Below, one piece after another: positions 47,341-57,238 of a DNA stretch of 64,000 nucleotides. The notes below the pieces were generated by a model. That model saw only the letters and a program-made list of their open reading frames with translations. It made no database searches and was not told the DNA's origin. How positions within the stretch are numbered: position 1 is the stretch's first letter; every line of letters begins with the position of its first letter. The position numbers and the translations under genes were made by a program. This stretch comes from JAUVKT01 sp036350795 (GTDB taxonomy: Bacteria > Bacteroidota > Bacteroidia > Bacteroidales > VadinHA17): the NCBI GenBank assembly GCA_036350795.1, contig JAZBNV010000017.1:12129-76128 (forward strand), read 5' to 3'.

Positions 47341-49651
47341 ATTTTGATATTGAGAATGGGTAACTGCCTGGTTCTGTACCTCTTGATTTATTCGGAGTAT
47401 TACTCATTCTATAAGTAATTTTCCCTCCTTTTTGTAAGTCTGCATGTGTAATAAAGTTCTTATTATGTTTCTTACCATTAAAGAGTATCTTATCTGCATA
47501 GATATTTTCGTCAGAGTTCCCCGGCGCTTCGAGAATCATTTCTCTGCCATCTTCCATCTTCAGTGTAATCCTGTTGAAGAGGGGAGATCCGAAAACATAT
47601 TCGTCGGTACCCGGGCAAACAGGGTAGAATCCCATTGCACTGAAAATATACCAGGCCGATGTCTGGCCGTTATCTTCGTCGCCGCAATAACCATCGGGTG
47701 TATAGTTATATAGTTTTGTCATTACTTCACGAGCCCTGGCCTGGCTTTTCCATGGTGCACCGGCAAAGTTGTAGAGGTAGAGCATATGCTGAATGGGCTG
47801 GTTGCCGTGGGCATAGTTACCCATGTTCGCAATCTGCATTTCCCTTATTTCGTGTATTGGGAAGCCATAGTAAGAGGCATCGAACACAGGAGCTACCTCG
47901 AATACTGAATCCAGCTTTGCAACAAAGTTTTCATTACCTCCCATAAGGTCTATTAATCCCTGGATATCATGAAACACGCTCCATGTATAGTGCCAGCTGT
48001 TTCCCTCGGTAAAGGCGTCTCCCCATTTATAGGGGCTGAAAGGTGACTGGAAGGTTCCGTCCTCGTTTTTACCCCTCATCAAGGATCTTCCCGTATCAAA
48101 CACATTTTTATAGTTCATTGCCCGCCCGGCATAGAGATCAATTTCTTCCTGCGGTTTTCCCAGCTCGCGGGCAAGTTCTGCAATACAGAAATCTGCATAT
48201 GCATATTCAAGTGTGCGGGCTGTATTTTCCCTGATACCCACATCGTATGGCACATAACCCAGCTTATTATAATAATCTGCTCCGTAGCGGCCTACTGATT
48301 TTACGGGACCTACACCGTTACTGTTCTTTACCATTGCCTCGTACAGGGTTTCTATATCGTAGCCCCTTATTCCCTTCAGGTATGAATCGGCAATAAGTGA
48401 GGCCGAGTTGGATCCTATCATACAGTCACGATGTCCGGGACTGGCCCATTCCGGAAGCCATCCGCTTTCATTATAGGTATTTACCAGTCCCTGCATTATA
48501 TGGCTGTTGAGCTCGGGGTAGAAGAGGGTAAAGAAGGGGAATACTGCCCTGAATGTGTCCCAGAAGCCATTGTCTGTAAACATATAGCCTGGAAGTACTT
48601 TTCCATTATAGGGACTGTAGTGAACAATATTTTCTGCTGAGTCTATTTCATAGAAACGCCTTGGGAATAGTAACACTCTGTAAAGGCATGAATAGAAGGT
48701 TCTTACCCTGTCGAAATTGCTGTCTTCAACCCTGAATCTCTGAAGTTCCATGTTCCAGGAGCTTTTAGCCTCTTTTTTTATTGTTTCAAAGTCACTGTCA
48801 CCTATTTCGCGTTCAAGATTTAGTTTTGCCTGCTCGGGGCTGATAAAAGATGAAGCGACCTTTACAATAAGCTCTTCTCCTTCTGTCGTTTTAAAGCCTA
48901 CAATTGCTCCAACATGAAAGCCTTCATCTTCGAGAACGCCATGCTTTATTTCCCCTGCATTCCAGGTAGAACTTATTTCAAAATCCCTGTCAAATTCAAG
49001 CACAAAGTAATTATGGAAGTTATCGGGTACTCCGCCGCTGTTGTTCCTGCAGAATCCTTCTATCCTTCTCTCTTCGGGCAGGATCTTTACCATAGAGCCT
49101 TTATTAAAGGCATCCAGAAGTATAAATGAAGAGTCGTTTGCCGGGAAGGTGAACCTGAAAATGGCGGCTCTTTCAGTCGGGCTTATTTCTGCTGTTACAT
49201 CGTAATCGGCCAGGTAAACAGAATAATAATAGGGTTTGGATATTTCGGCCTTATGCGAGAACCATGAGGCCCGTTCCTGCCCGTCAACCTTAAGAGTTCC
49301 TGTAAGGGGCATCAATGAAAAGGCTGCATAGTCGTTAATCCAGGGACTTGGCTGGTGGGTTTGCTTTATGCCCTGTATTTTATAATCATCATAGGTATAA
49401 GCCCAGCCGTCTCCCATTCTTCTTGTCTGTGGTGTCCAGAAATTCATTCCCCAGGGTACTGCAATGGCCGGATAGGTATTTCCGTTCGACAGACTGAACT
49501 CTGAATCTGTACCCATAAGGGGATTAACCAGCTCCACCGGATCAAAATCTTCTGCAGGAGCAGGTTGCATGCATGAACCAAGAGAAAGAAAAAGTCCGAA
49601 TGATAATATTATAAGGCTTATATCGCTTTTAGTGATTTTGATTTTTCTCAT
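47339..49651 (-). CDS. Glycoside hydrolase family 92 (alpha-mannosidase family) lipoprotein
   Basis: 770 residues with lipobox (SLGSC). GH92 blocks: VNPLMGTDSEFSLSNGNTYPA, GIKQTHQPSPWINDY, RVLLFPRRFYEID, EGNSWHYTWSVFHDIQGL, and the catalytic-base region GDEDNGQTSAWYIFSAMGFYP. At the position of the usual catalytic acid (GNEP) it has HGNQP, Gln for Glu, near residue 611. A related GH92 enzyme with Gln there acts on mannose-phosphate-mannose, so that is the inferred substrate class. It overlaps the flippase-like gene by 23 bases. Confidence 0.9.
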   Translation of the reverse strand: MRKIKITKSDISLIILSFGLFLSLGSCMQPAPAEDFDPVELVNPLMGTDSEFSLSNGNTYPAIAVPWGMNFWTPQTRRMGDGWAYTYDDYKIQGIKQTHQPSPWINDYAAFSLMPLTGTLKVDGQERASWFSHKAEISKPYYYSVYLADYDVTAEISPTERAAIFRFTFPANDSSFILLDAFNKGSMVKILPEERRIEGFCRNNSGGVPDNFHNYFVLEFDRDFEISSTWNAGEIKHGVLEDEGFHVGAIVGFKTTEGEELIVKVASSFISPEQAKLNLEREIGDSDFETIKKEAKSSWNMELQRFRVEDSNFDRVRTFYSCLYRVLLFPRRFYEIDSAENIVHYSPYNGKVLPGYMFTDNGFWDTFRAVFPFFTLFYPELNSHIMQGLVNTYNESGWLPEWASPGHRDCMIGSNSASLIADSYLKGIRGYDIETLYEAMVKNSNGVGPVKSVGRYGADYYNKLGYVPYDVGIRENTARTLEYAYADFCIAELARELGKPQEEIDLYAGRAMNYKNVFDTGRSLMRGKNEDGTFQSPFSPYKWGDAFTEGNSWHYTWSVFHDIQGLIDLMGGNENFVAKLDSVFEVAPVFDASYYGFPIHEIREMQIANMGNYAHGNQPIQHMLYLYNFAGAPWKSQARAREVMTKLYNYTPDGYCGDEDNGQTSAWYIFSAMGFYPVCPGTDEYVFGSPLFNRITLKMEDGREMILEAPGNSDENIYADKILFNGKKHNKNFITHADLQKGGKITYRMSNTPNKSRGTEPGSYPFSISK

Positions 49652-50639
49652 CTTTTATATGTTTTGTTTTCTTTTTAAGTGTTCTTATTATAGTTACAAT
49701 ACTAAGTGCCAGAAAGCCGGCAGCGATGGTAAAAAAGACCTGTAAGCCGTTTATAAGTATGCCGTAGGCTATTCCTGTTTCTTCGTTCAGGTTAAACAGA
49801 ATAAATAGCTGCAGAATAAAGAAATGTGATGTTCCTATGCCTCCGGGAGAAGGTATTGCCCATCCAATGGTGCCAATAAAGAGGGCTACCATAGCAAAAT
49901 ACAGGCTGAAAGATTCGGTCGCAGGCAGCGACCTGAGTACAGCATAGTTCATCAGAATCATTACCCCCCAGATCAGGATTGTCTGGAGTGCAAAGTTCCG
50001 CGACTGTTTTATTCTGAAGGTCATCTTCGCCGTTGACGCTACTCCCCGTGCAAAGTTTTTAATCCTGCCGGCCAGTCCGAATTTCCTTGCCAGCATCCAC
50101 AGCAAAATGCCCACCGCCAGTGCGGCGGCTATATATATTAAGATCACAAGTGCTCTGGACCCAATGCCTGCGAACAGGTTCTTAAAAGCATTTGCTACAA
50201 GAGATCCCAGCCTGTCTGACTCAAAAAACAGAATAATCAGGATTCCGGCTACAAGCGCTGCCAGGTCGTAAAACCGTTCTGATATAACTGTGCCGAAACT
50301 CTTCGAAGTTTCAATGCCTGAACTTTTCTCAATAGAGGTACACCTTACAACTTCACCGAGCTTCGGGGTAAAACTATTTACAAAAACCCCAAGAAGGTAT
50401 GAATATGAAACGTCGGAAAATCCTGGCCTGGCGCCGGTGTTGTTAAGAAGCAGTTTCCATCTCAGTGATCTTAGCACAAAGACCAGGGCAAGAAAGATGC
50501 CACTTACTAAGATCCAGTTCAGGTTCACTTCCTTAAGAAGCTTAAATATCTCATCAAGAGGCTTATTCCGCAAGGTAAGGTAAAGAAAAACTGAAGCCAG
50601 GAGAAGGCCTGTTACAGCATTAATAATATGCTTCCTCAT
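49629..50639 (-). CDS. Lysylphosphatidylglycerol-synthase-TM/flippase-like membrane protein
   Basis: 336 residues with about eight membrane helices, of the UPF0104/LPG_synthase_TM family. Conserved pieces: RSLRWKLLLNNTG, SYLLGVFVNSFTPKLGEVVRC, ERFYDLAAL and GWAIPSPGGIGTSHFF. It lacks the lysyl-transferase domain. Relatives move or tether lipid-linked molecules. Upstream of, and overlapping, the GH92 gene, so a role in envelope glycan handling is possible. Confidence 0.82.
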   Translation of the reverse strand: MRKHIINAVTGLLLASVFLYLTLRNKPLDEIFKLLKEVNLNWILVSGIFLALVFVLRSLRWKLLLNNTGARPGFSDVSYSYLLGVFVNSFTPKLGEVVRCTSIEKSSGIETSKSFGTVISERFYDLAALVAGILIILFFESDRLGSLVANAFKNLFAGIGSRALVILIYIAAALAVGILLWMLARKFGLAGRIKNFARGVASTAKMTFRIKQSRNFALQTILIWGVMILMNYAVLRSLPATESFSLYFAMVALFIGTIGWAIPSPGGIGTSHFFILQLFILFNLNEETGIAYGILINGLQVFFTIAAGFLALSIVTIIRTLKKKTKHIKDEKNQNH

Positions 50640-50689
50640 ATAGTACCCTGTTTATAGTACATACAAAGGATCAAATATAACAAATATGG

Positions 50690-51418
50690 CTATACCATTC
50701 CTTTTTCCCTGAGAGTATCGTAGAAGTGATTTTTGTAGCTGTCGCTTACAGGTATAATCTCTTTTCCTATTGATATCCTGTTTCTGCTTACACTATCAAT
50801 TTTATTAATGGCAACCATGTAGGATTTATGTACCCTGATAAAATTCTTTTCGGGCAGTATTGATGACAGGGTCTTAAAGTTCTGAAGAGTCATGATTTTC
50901 TCCTTTACGGAAATTATTCTCAGGTAATCGCCCTGTCCTTCCACCCATAGTATATCGTCGAAAAATACTTTCTGTAACCGGTTCTCTGTCTTGACAAAGA
51001 AGTACTTCTCTGAAGGGTTGGAGATAGTAACTTCTGAATACTTTCGTTTCTCAGGAAGAGGCCTGAGCTTATTATACACCTTATCAACAGCCTTAACAAA
51101 TCTTTCGAACGAGATTGGTTTCATAAGGTAATCAGCTGCATTCAGTTCGAATCCTTCAACCGCATAATTATCGTGAGCGGTTGTAAAGATTACCTCAGGT
51201 CGTTTGTTTAGCGACTGAACAAGCTGGATACCTGTAAATGATTCCATCTGGATATCGAGGAACATCAGCTCCGGTTCTTCCCGTTTTATAAAATCAATCG
51301 AGTCGAGGGCGTTGTCAAATGTCTCAATCAGTTCAAGGAAAGGAACCTTTGAGATATAATCTGATATGATCTCCAGGGCCAGTGGCTCATCATCTATAGC
51401 TATACATCTTAATTTCAT
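50690..51418 (-). CDS. LytTR-family response regulator
   Basis: 242 residues. The receiver domain has AIDDEPLALEII, phospho-acceptor Asp in LMFLDIQMESFTG, Thr in VIFTTAHDNYA and Lys in YLMKPISFE. The C-terminal LytTR domain (about 135-240) has VEGQGDYLRI and FIRVHKSYMVAINKI. It binds DNA as a dimer. Its kinase lies 15 bases upstream. Confidence 0.94.
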   Translation of the reverse strand: MKLRCIAIDDEPLALEIISDYISKVPFLELIETFDNALDSIDFIKREEPELMFLDIQMESFTGIQLVQSLNKRPEVIFTTAHDNYAVEGFELNAADYLMKPISFERFVKAVDKVYNKLRPLPEKRKYSEVTISNPSEKYFFVKTENRLQKVFFDDILWVEGQGDYLRIISVKEKIMTLQNFKTLSSILPEKNFIRVHKSYMVAINKIDSVSRNRISIGKEIIPVSDSYKNHFYDTLREKGMV

Positions 51419-51433
51419 AACAATATATTAATA

Positions 51434-52459
51434 TCAATATTTACAGTCGAGAGATAATCTTACTTCATAAACGTCACTGTCCTTTTTTATTTGAAGCTTA
51501 TGACAGTTTGGATAAAGCAGCTCCAGTCGCCTGCGTGTATTCTGCATTCCAATTCCTTCTCCCATATGATTATTATGGGGCTCGGTAAGTATATAGTTTG
51601 TGACAGAGTACATGATTTTACCTTCTTTTGCAGCGATCTTAAATTTTATTCCCGGTTTCCTGACTTTCCTTTTTGCATGTTTGAAGGCATTTTCGGCAAA
51701 TGAGAGGAAGACCATGGGAGGCACAACGTGGGTCGAAAAATTACCTTCAGTCTCTATTTCAATAAACCCGGGATCGCTCGATCTTAATCTCTCCAGCTCA
51801 ATATAGTTGAAAAGTTGTTCAACTTCTTTCTCCATGGGTACCATCTGCGATTTGGAATCGTAGATAATATACCTCATTATTTCTGACAGCTTCATTACGG
51901 CTGCAGGAGCGTCGTCCGACTTTTTATAAACAAGCGAGTAAATATTGTTCAGGGTATTAAAGAAGAAATGCGGGTTTATCTGTGCTTTCAGCAGCTCAAC
52001 CTCCATCTTATGCTCCTGCAATTCAAGCTCTGTGCTTCTTCTTTTGTCAGATGCCCAGTAGAGAGCAATTCTGACCAGCAGGGACAGGGCAACCATAAAC
52101 ACCATATTTACGGCCGTGCCGGCAAAGAACTTTGTGCCGTAAACATCGTGCTCATCAAAATTAAGATTCAGCATAGTGTCTACAGCAAATACAATCCCCA
52201 CCTTAATTATTATCAGGCCCGTTAAGGTTAAAAGGTATATGGCAATAGTGCTTAATACCTTCCCTTTTCGATAGATGGTTGCCGGTATAATAAGAATAAA
52301 GAAGGTGTAAAATACTATCGGGTGGAAAATTGCTTCAAGAAAGTAAAAGATAAGGACGTTTTGTGGTAATTCTTTTGATGACAGCGAAATAAAAAAAGGA
52401 GCGACAATGACTATCAGCCATATCACTATATGTATTGAAATAATTGCAAACCTGCGCAT
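51434..52459 (-). CDS. LytS/YehU-type sensor histidine kinase
   Basis: 341 residues. Four membrane helices span about 7-140. The His_kinase domain has LLKAQINPHFFFNTLNNIYSL with the phospho-acceptor His, and the ATPase part has SFAENAFKHA and GEGIGMQNTRRRLELL. It partners the LytTR regulator. Both are divergent from the TonB-type protein gene at 52718, a likely target. The gap 52460-52717 is AT-rich, with AATCTTTG as a weak -7 candidate and nothing else clear. Confidence 0.93.
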   Translation of the reverse strand: MRRFAIISIHIVIWLIVIVAPFFISLSSKELPQNVLIFYFLEAIFHPIVFYTFFILIIPATIYRKGKVLSTIAIYLLTLTGLIIIKVGIVFAVDTMLNLNFDEHDVYGTKFFAGTAVNMVFMVALSLLVRIALYWASDKRRSTELELQEHKMEVELLKAQINPHFFFNTLNNIYSLVYKKSDDAPAAVMKLSEIMRYIIYDSKSQMVPMEKEVEQLFNYIELERLRSSDPGFIEIETEGNFSTHVVPPMVFLSFAENAFKHAKRKVRKPGIKFKIAAKEGKIMYSVTNYILTEPHNNHMGEGIGMQNTRRRLELLYPNCHKLQIKKDSDVYEVRLSLDCKY

Positions 52460-52717
52460 ACAACCTGACCTTATATTTTATTGTGTAAAAGTAGCGATTT
52501 TGATATTCCTTCAGCAAAAATAATCTGTGACCGGCCCTTTTTTCTCGGTAAGAGACTTCGCGGCAGATTATCCCTTGAATTAAGCTGTTTACAGATAAAT
52601 AATCTTTGTAAGCAGAACAGATTTTAAGCAGTGATATGCAGGATTGATATTTGTGCTTATAATTCAGATTGTAGTGAAAAGCAAAAACCAAAGACTAACT
52701 ATTAAAAAAGCCAGAAA

Positions 52718-55132
52718 ATGAAAAGAATAATTATTTGCCTTATGGCAGCAGCAATCACAGTTTATGGATTCGGGCAGCCCTCCATTGCAGGACAGGTAAG
52801 AGGAAGGGTACTCAATGGTGATAGCGGAGAGCCTTTTGCTAATGTAACAGTTGCTGTTTACAGTATGCCAGATTCAGCTACTGTGAGGGGGGTAGCATCC
52901 GGTCCGGATGGAATATTTATTATTGATAAGCTGCCGGGCGGCGATTATATTCTAAGCTCAACTTTTGTAGGTTACAGGGGTAAAAGTTTCAGGTTTAATC
53001 TTTCGGAAGATATCCCGGTATTTGACCTGGGCGATATAGTACTTACAGAAGCTGCCGGTGACCTGGGTAGTGTAAGCGTTGTGGCTATCAGGCCACAGAT
53101 AATTTATAAGGATAATAAAAAGATACTTAAAGTAAAGGAATTCCAGGATGCCGGTGCCACAACTCTTGCAGAGGTACTTGAGAATGCACCGTCTGTTACT
53201 CTTGATGCAGAAGGTAATGTATTGCTCAGGGGAAGTGGTAATTATACACTACTGATAGACGGGAAACCGGTTCCGGGTGTGGGGGTGAATATGCTAAGGC
53301 AGATTCCTCCTGAAATGGTTGAGGATGTTGAGATAATTACAAATCCATCAGCAAAGTATGATCCTGACGGGGTGACAGGTATTATTAACCTGGTATTAAA
53401 GAAGCAGACTGAATCAGGAGTCAACGGCCAGGTAAGCCTTATGGCGGGACTGAAAGGCAAGTACAATGGTGATGCACAGTTTAATATACGGAAGGAGAAA
53501 ATCAATTTTTATGCGGGGCTTACAGGAACAAGCTATAATACCTCGGTAAAAGGAAACATCCTTCGCGAAATAAGTGATGCGGGGGGCGATAGTGAGGTTG
53601 ATAATGATTTATCACAGGCAACCAGGATAAGAACACTGGTGGGTAACCTCGGCATGGATTATACAATAAATGAAAGGAACAGTCTTACACTCTCGGGTCG
53701 ATTCGGACCACAAAACATTAATGCTTTGCTTGATAATGGTATAGTTAGAACTCTGGATGATCCCGCTTTAAGTGGAAACTTTAATTTCTCAAATGATCTT
53801 CATGTTAATGGGATATTCTATATGCCCTCTCTGACATGGGATCATAAGTTTAAAAAGGAGGGAAGTAAACTACAAAGCAATATATTTCTTGGTGGCTTCC
53901 AGGGAGAACTTGACCAGGATCTTGTTGAAGAGGAGATGACAGCTGCGTGGGAACCTACAGGTAATCTAACCGATCAGAAGAAGATATCAAATGGTATGGA
54001 CCTGAATGACCTAAGGATCAAGGCTGATTATGAAAACAGTTTTGAGGGTAAGGGCAAACTCGAGTTAGGATACCAGTACAGAAGACTTATGGAAAAGAAT
54101 GACCAGGCAATGACATATTTTGATATTCCGGGAGGAACCTGGCTTGAGGATACTGACTTCAGTAACGAGATGAATCTTGACAGGGTAATTCATGGAATAT
54201 ATGCTACATGGGGAGGTGACCCTGGTAAATTTAATTACCAGCTGGGCCTGAGAACTGAATATACAAATCGTTTGCTGCAGCAACTTGACAGTAATGAGGA
54301 GTATGGCTATGAGAAACTAAACCTTTTCCCTTCGGCAAGCTTTACACGTAAACTTAAGAATAACCAGAGTTTGCAGTTAAGCTACAGCAGGAGAGTTAAC
54401 CGGCCTTCACGCTCGCAGCTCAATCCCTTTCCGCAGTATGCCGATAACCAGTTGATAGTAAGTGGTAATCCTGACCTTACTCCGGAGTTTATTGATTCGT
54501 ACGAACTGGCTTACCAGAACCAGCTTAAGACAGGCTTTCTTTCTGTAGAGGCTTACTACAGGAAGGTAAATGACCTTTTATCGGTTGTTATTACCCCTGA
54601 ATCGGGAGGGCTTATGCGGCAACAGTTTATTAACGCCAATAGCTCTCATTCTGCAGGTAGTGAGCTGATGGTTAATATCCAGGCAGCACCATGGCTGAGA
54701 GTAATTGGCTCAGGAAACCTGTATTACTATAAGCTGGATGATGAACTGGTTTACGAGGAAAATGACAACAGCAGGGTAGTATGGACAGGTAACTTTACCT
54801 CGGTTTTTCTGCCCACCAAAACCACAAGGTTAACCCTGTCGGCAATATATAACGGCCCCAGTATTAGCGTTCAGGGGACACAGAATGCATCATATATGAT
54901 TAATGGTGGTATAAGGCAGTCCTTACTAAAGGATAAGGCAGCCCTTGCACTGAGTGTAAGGGATATATTCAAAACCTTTAAGATTGAGAATGTACTTTCA
55001 GGAGAGGGATACCGTACTATAGCAACAGTAATTCCTGAGCAGCAGGTTGTAACGCTGACCTTTACCTACAATTTCAATAATTACAGGCAGAGGACACAGG
55101 CCGAGGATATGGACCTTAATTTTATAAGATAG
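52718..55132 (+). CDS. TonB-dependent receptor-like outer-membrane protein (OMP_b-brl_3 type)
   Basis: 804 residues. Signal peptide, carboxypeptidase-regulatory-like domain (about 27-110, VRGRVLNGDSGEPFANV), plug (about 120-225, LAEVLENAPSVTLDAEGNVLLRG and YDPDGVTGIINLVLKK), then the long barrel. The ending is unusual: after VVTLTFTYNFNNYRQ come about 14 polar residues, so the last residue is not aromatic. Ligand unknown. It has no SusD-like partner and probably answers to the divergent two-component pair. Confidence 0.88.
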   Translation: MKRIIICLMAAAITVYGFGQPSIAGQVRGRVLNGDSGEPFANVTVAVYSMPDSATVRGVASGPDGIFIIDKLPGGDYILSSTFVGYRGKSFRFNLSEDIPVFDLGDIVLTEAAGDLGSVSVVAIRPQIIYKDNKKILKVKEFQDAGATTLAEVLENAPSVTLDAEGNVLLRGSGNYTLLIDGKPVPGVGVNMLRQIPPEMVEDVEIITNPSAKYDPDGVTGIINLVLKKQTESGVNGQVSLMAGLKGKYNGDAQFNIRKEKINFYAGLTGTSYNTSVKGNILREISDAGGDSEVDNDLSQATRIRTLVGNLGMDYTINERNSLTLSGRFGPQNINALLDNGIVRTLDDPALSGNFNFSNDLHVNGIFYMPSLTWDHKFKKEGSKLQSNIFLGGFQGELDQDLVEEEMTAAWEPTGNLTDQKKISNGMDLNDLRIKADYENSFEGKGKLELGYQYRRLMEKNDQAMTYFDIPGGTWLEDTDFSNEMNLDRVIHGIYATWGGDPGKFNYQLGLRTEYTNRLLQQLDSNEEYGYEKLNLFPSASFTRKLKNNQSLQLSYSRRVNRPSRSQLNPFPQYADNQLIVSGNPDLTPEFIDSYELAYQNQLKTGFLSVEAYYRKVNDLLSVVITPESGGLMRQQFINANSSHSAGSELMVNIQAAPWLRVIGSGNLYYYKLDDELVYEENDNSRVVWTGNFTSVFLPTKTTRLTLSAIYNGPSISVQGTQNASYMINGGIRQSLLKDKAALALSVRDIFKTFKIENVLSGEGYRTIATVIPEQQVVTLTFTYNFNNYRQRTQAEDMDLNFIR

Positions 55133-55173
55133 TTGGTTTCTTTGCAATTTCACACCTGGTGCGAACCCTGGGC

Positions 55174-56010
55174 TTATAGTAAATACCCCAGGGCCATCAG
55201 GGCAAAGAAAAGTACGATAAAGATATTGCTCAGTATAAAAGCCCTTGTAAGGGTTTTACGTTTGAAGATACTTAGATTACACATTATAATAAAAACTAAA
55301 CAGAGTGCCAGTAATATCCATTTTATTGCTGTGACCGGGTTGAGACCAAAAAACGGAAACGAAAGAGCAAGGAGAGTTCCCAGAATTATCCATGCACTCA
55401 CAACCCGTCTTACCTGGCCCTGATTCATTATTGACAGGATACTTTTAAAACCTGCCTTCTGATAGTCTTCGTTGTATTTGATTACTAGTATCCAGAAGTG
55501 CGGGACCTGCCACATAAACATAAGAACCGAGAGAAAAACCACCTGGGCTCTCAGTTCTGTCGCTCCTGCAGCAAACCATCCTATCAGTGGCGGCAGGGCA
55601 CCTACCAGGGCTCCGGGTATTATGGCCAGGTAGGAAATCCTTTTCAGCCTGGTGTAAACCAGGTTATAGAGAAGAATATTTACAAGACCCAGAATGGCGG
55701 CGGCAGTACTTAAAAACAGCAGCAGGAGGCTGCCGGCCAGGATCATTAGCGCCGAAGCAAAAAGAGCATTAAGGGGACTGATTGTACCGGAGGGCAGGGG
55801 CCTGTTCGAAGTTCTCTCCATAAGAGAGTCATATTCTTTTTCCTGGTACTGGTTGAGTATGGATGCGCCTGATGCCAGTAAAAAGATACCGAAAGCAGTA
55901 AGAGCAAGGCCAGGGTCGATATTGCCTGACTGTATAAGGTATAAGCTAAGTCCGGTAATGGTAACTGCCAGGCTCAGTTTATATTTAATAAGTTGGAGCC
56001 AGGCTTTCAT
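55174..56010 (-). CDS. ctaB: Protoheme IX farnesyltransferase (haem O synthase)
   Basis: 278 residues, UbiA superfamily, about eight membrane helices. First prenyl-binding motif NQYQEKEYDSLMERTSNRPL, where the first Asp of the usual NxxxDxxxD is Glu. The second region is KYNEDYQKAGFKSIL. It makes haem O for the oxidase; no ctaA (haem A synthase) is in the window. Last gene of the respiratory operon, 3 bases after coxB. Confidence 0.92.
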   Translation of the reverse strand: MKAWLQLIKYKLSLAVTITGLSLYLIQSGNIDPGLALTAFGIFLLASGASILNQYQEKEYDSLMERTSNRPLPSGTISPLNALFASALMILAGSLLLLFLSTAAAILGLVNILLYNLVYTRLKRISYLAIIPGALVGALPPLIGWFAAGATELRAQVVFLSVLMFMWQVPHFWILVIKYNEDYQKAGFKSILSIMNQGQVRRVVSAWIILGTLLALSFPFFGLNPVTAIKWILLALCLVFIIMCNLSIFKRKTLTRAFILSNIFIVLFFALMALGYLL

Positions 56011-56013
56011 AAG

Positions 56014-56931
56014 CTATTTTATAGTCTTGATATAGTCTATCATCAGCTCAATTTCTTCTTCAGTAAGAGTGTTTTTATACGATTGCATCAGGCCTTTTGC
56101 ATATCCCTTCACCATATCGGCCTCCGGATCGATTATCGACAACTTAAGGTATTCTTCATCAACGCTTATTGTTCTTTCCTCACCACTGGTGATAACAATT
56201 TGCTCAGTCCCGAAAACACCTTTAAAACTGGGGCCTACTAGTTTGGACCCATCCTGTGAATGGCATGCCAGGCAACCCGTATTTTTCAGGAGTGTAAGTC
56301 CGGGTGCTTCGGGGATATTTCCAGTTGCTTCAAGATCTGCTAACCAGGTCGCAAAATCGGTTGAATCAACCACCCTTGTTTTGGAAGTCATTGATGAGTG
56401 AAGCAAACCGCAGTATTCTGTACATAGTATCTCGTAGTCGCCAATATAATAGGGAGTAAACCAGAGATAGTTATTGTAGCCCGGAACAACATCTTCCTTA
56501 ACCCTGAAGGCCGGGATAAAGAGGCTGTGGTTAACATCTTCGGAGATAAGGTTAAGGCGTACGGGTTTATTAACGGGTATTACCAGTTCTTTTGACAGTT
56601 TACCGTCGCCATAATCAAATTCCCATTCCCACATGCGGCCAATAGCGTTTATTACCATTGCATCGTCAGGTACATTACGCATAGGTGCAAATCCGACCCA
56701 GCCATAGTAGAACATCAGTAGTACCAGGATGGTCGGAACTGCGGTCCAGATAACTTCGAGTTTAACACTCCCGGAGAACTGTTTTGCGGGCTTGTTTTTC
56801 TTACGGTTATATTTAATAAGGGTATAGATCATAAAGGCTGTTATGCCTATTATGAATATGAAAGCTATTAAAAAGATAAATGCAAAAGCCCTGTCTACTC
56901 CCTCTGCCAAATTTGATGCACCGTTAAACAT
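56014..56931 (-). CDS. coxB: Cytochrome c oxidase subunit II with fused cytochrome c domain
   Basis: 305 residues. Two membrane helices (about 15-35 and 62-82), then a cupredoxin CuA domain with LCTEYCGLLHSSM, giving Cys-x3-Cys-x3-His-x2-Met near residue 167. It then has a C-terminal monohaem cytochrome c (CLACH near 220, with a Met ligand in AKGLMQSYK). The fusion defines a caa3-type enzyme, which takes electrons from another cytochrome c. Its position after subunits I, III and IV is not the most common order. Confidence 0.95.
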   Translation of the reverse strand: MFNGASNLAEGVDRAFAFIFLIAFIFIIGITAFMIYTLIKYNRKKNKPAKQFSGSVKLEVIWTAVPTILVLLMFYYGWVGFAPMRNVPDDAMVINAIGRMWEWEFDYGDGKLSKELVIPVNKPVRLNLISEDVNHSLFIPAFRVKEDVVPGYNNYLWFTPYYIGDYEILCTEYCGLLHSSMTSKTRVVDSTDFATWLADLEATGNIPEAPGLTLLKNTGCLACHSQDGSKLVGPSFKGVFGTEQIVITSGEERTISVDEEYLKLSIIDPEADMVKGYAKGLMQSYKNTLTEEEIELMIDYIKTIK

Positions 56932-56942
56932 AGTTGTATATT

Positions 56943-57227
56943 TTATCTTAATAAATAATCAATAAATGTAATTAGTACCACCACGGCAAAGAGGGCAAAG
57001 ACTCCCGCAACCATAGCGCGTATTATTTTACTCTCGTGCTTCAGGTGCATAAAATAAATAAGCACCAGTGTCACCTTTGCAGAAGCCAGAAGCAGGGCCA
57101 CGCCTACTGAAAAAGTGCTGAAGTTAATCTGCGTAACCAGAACAGAAATAAGTGTGAAAGTCAGTAAAATCACCAGGATAACTGCGTGCGACCTGTAAGA
57201 GCTTATATGATGTTTTTCGTTTTCCAT
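56943..57227 (-). CDS. Cytochrome c oxidase subunit IV
   Basis: About 94 residues from ATG 57227, chosen because the upstream frame overlaps coxC. Three helices: HAVILVILLTFTLISVLVT, VGVALLLASAKVTLVLIYFMHL and GVFALFAVVVLITFIDYLL. The KVTLVLIYFMHLKHE block is the COX4/CoxF-type signature of caa3 oxidases. It is a structural subunit. Confidence 0.85.
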   Translation of the reverse strand: MENEKHHISSYRSHAVILVILLTFTLISVLVTQINFSTFSVGVALLLASAKVTLVLIYFMHLKHESKIIRAMVAGVFALFAVVVLITFIDYLLR

Positions 57228-57238
57228 AGTTATGTATA

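Noticed and set aside
55133..55423. 96-residue + strand ORF after the TonB-type protein
   Set aside because: It lies antisense to haem O synthase, which is clearly conserved; the ORF is a shadow.
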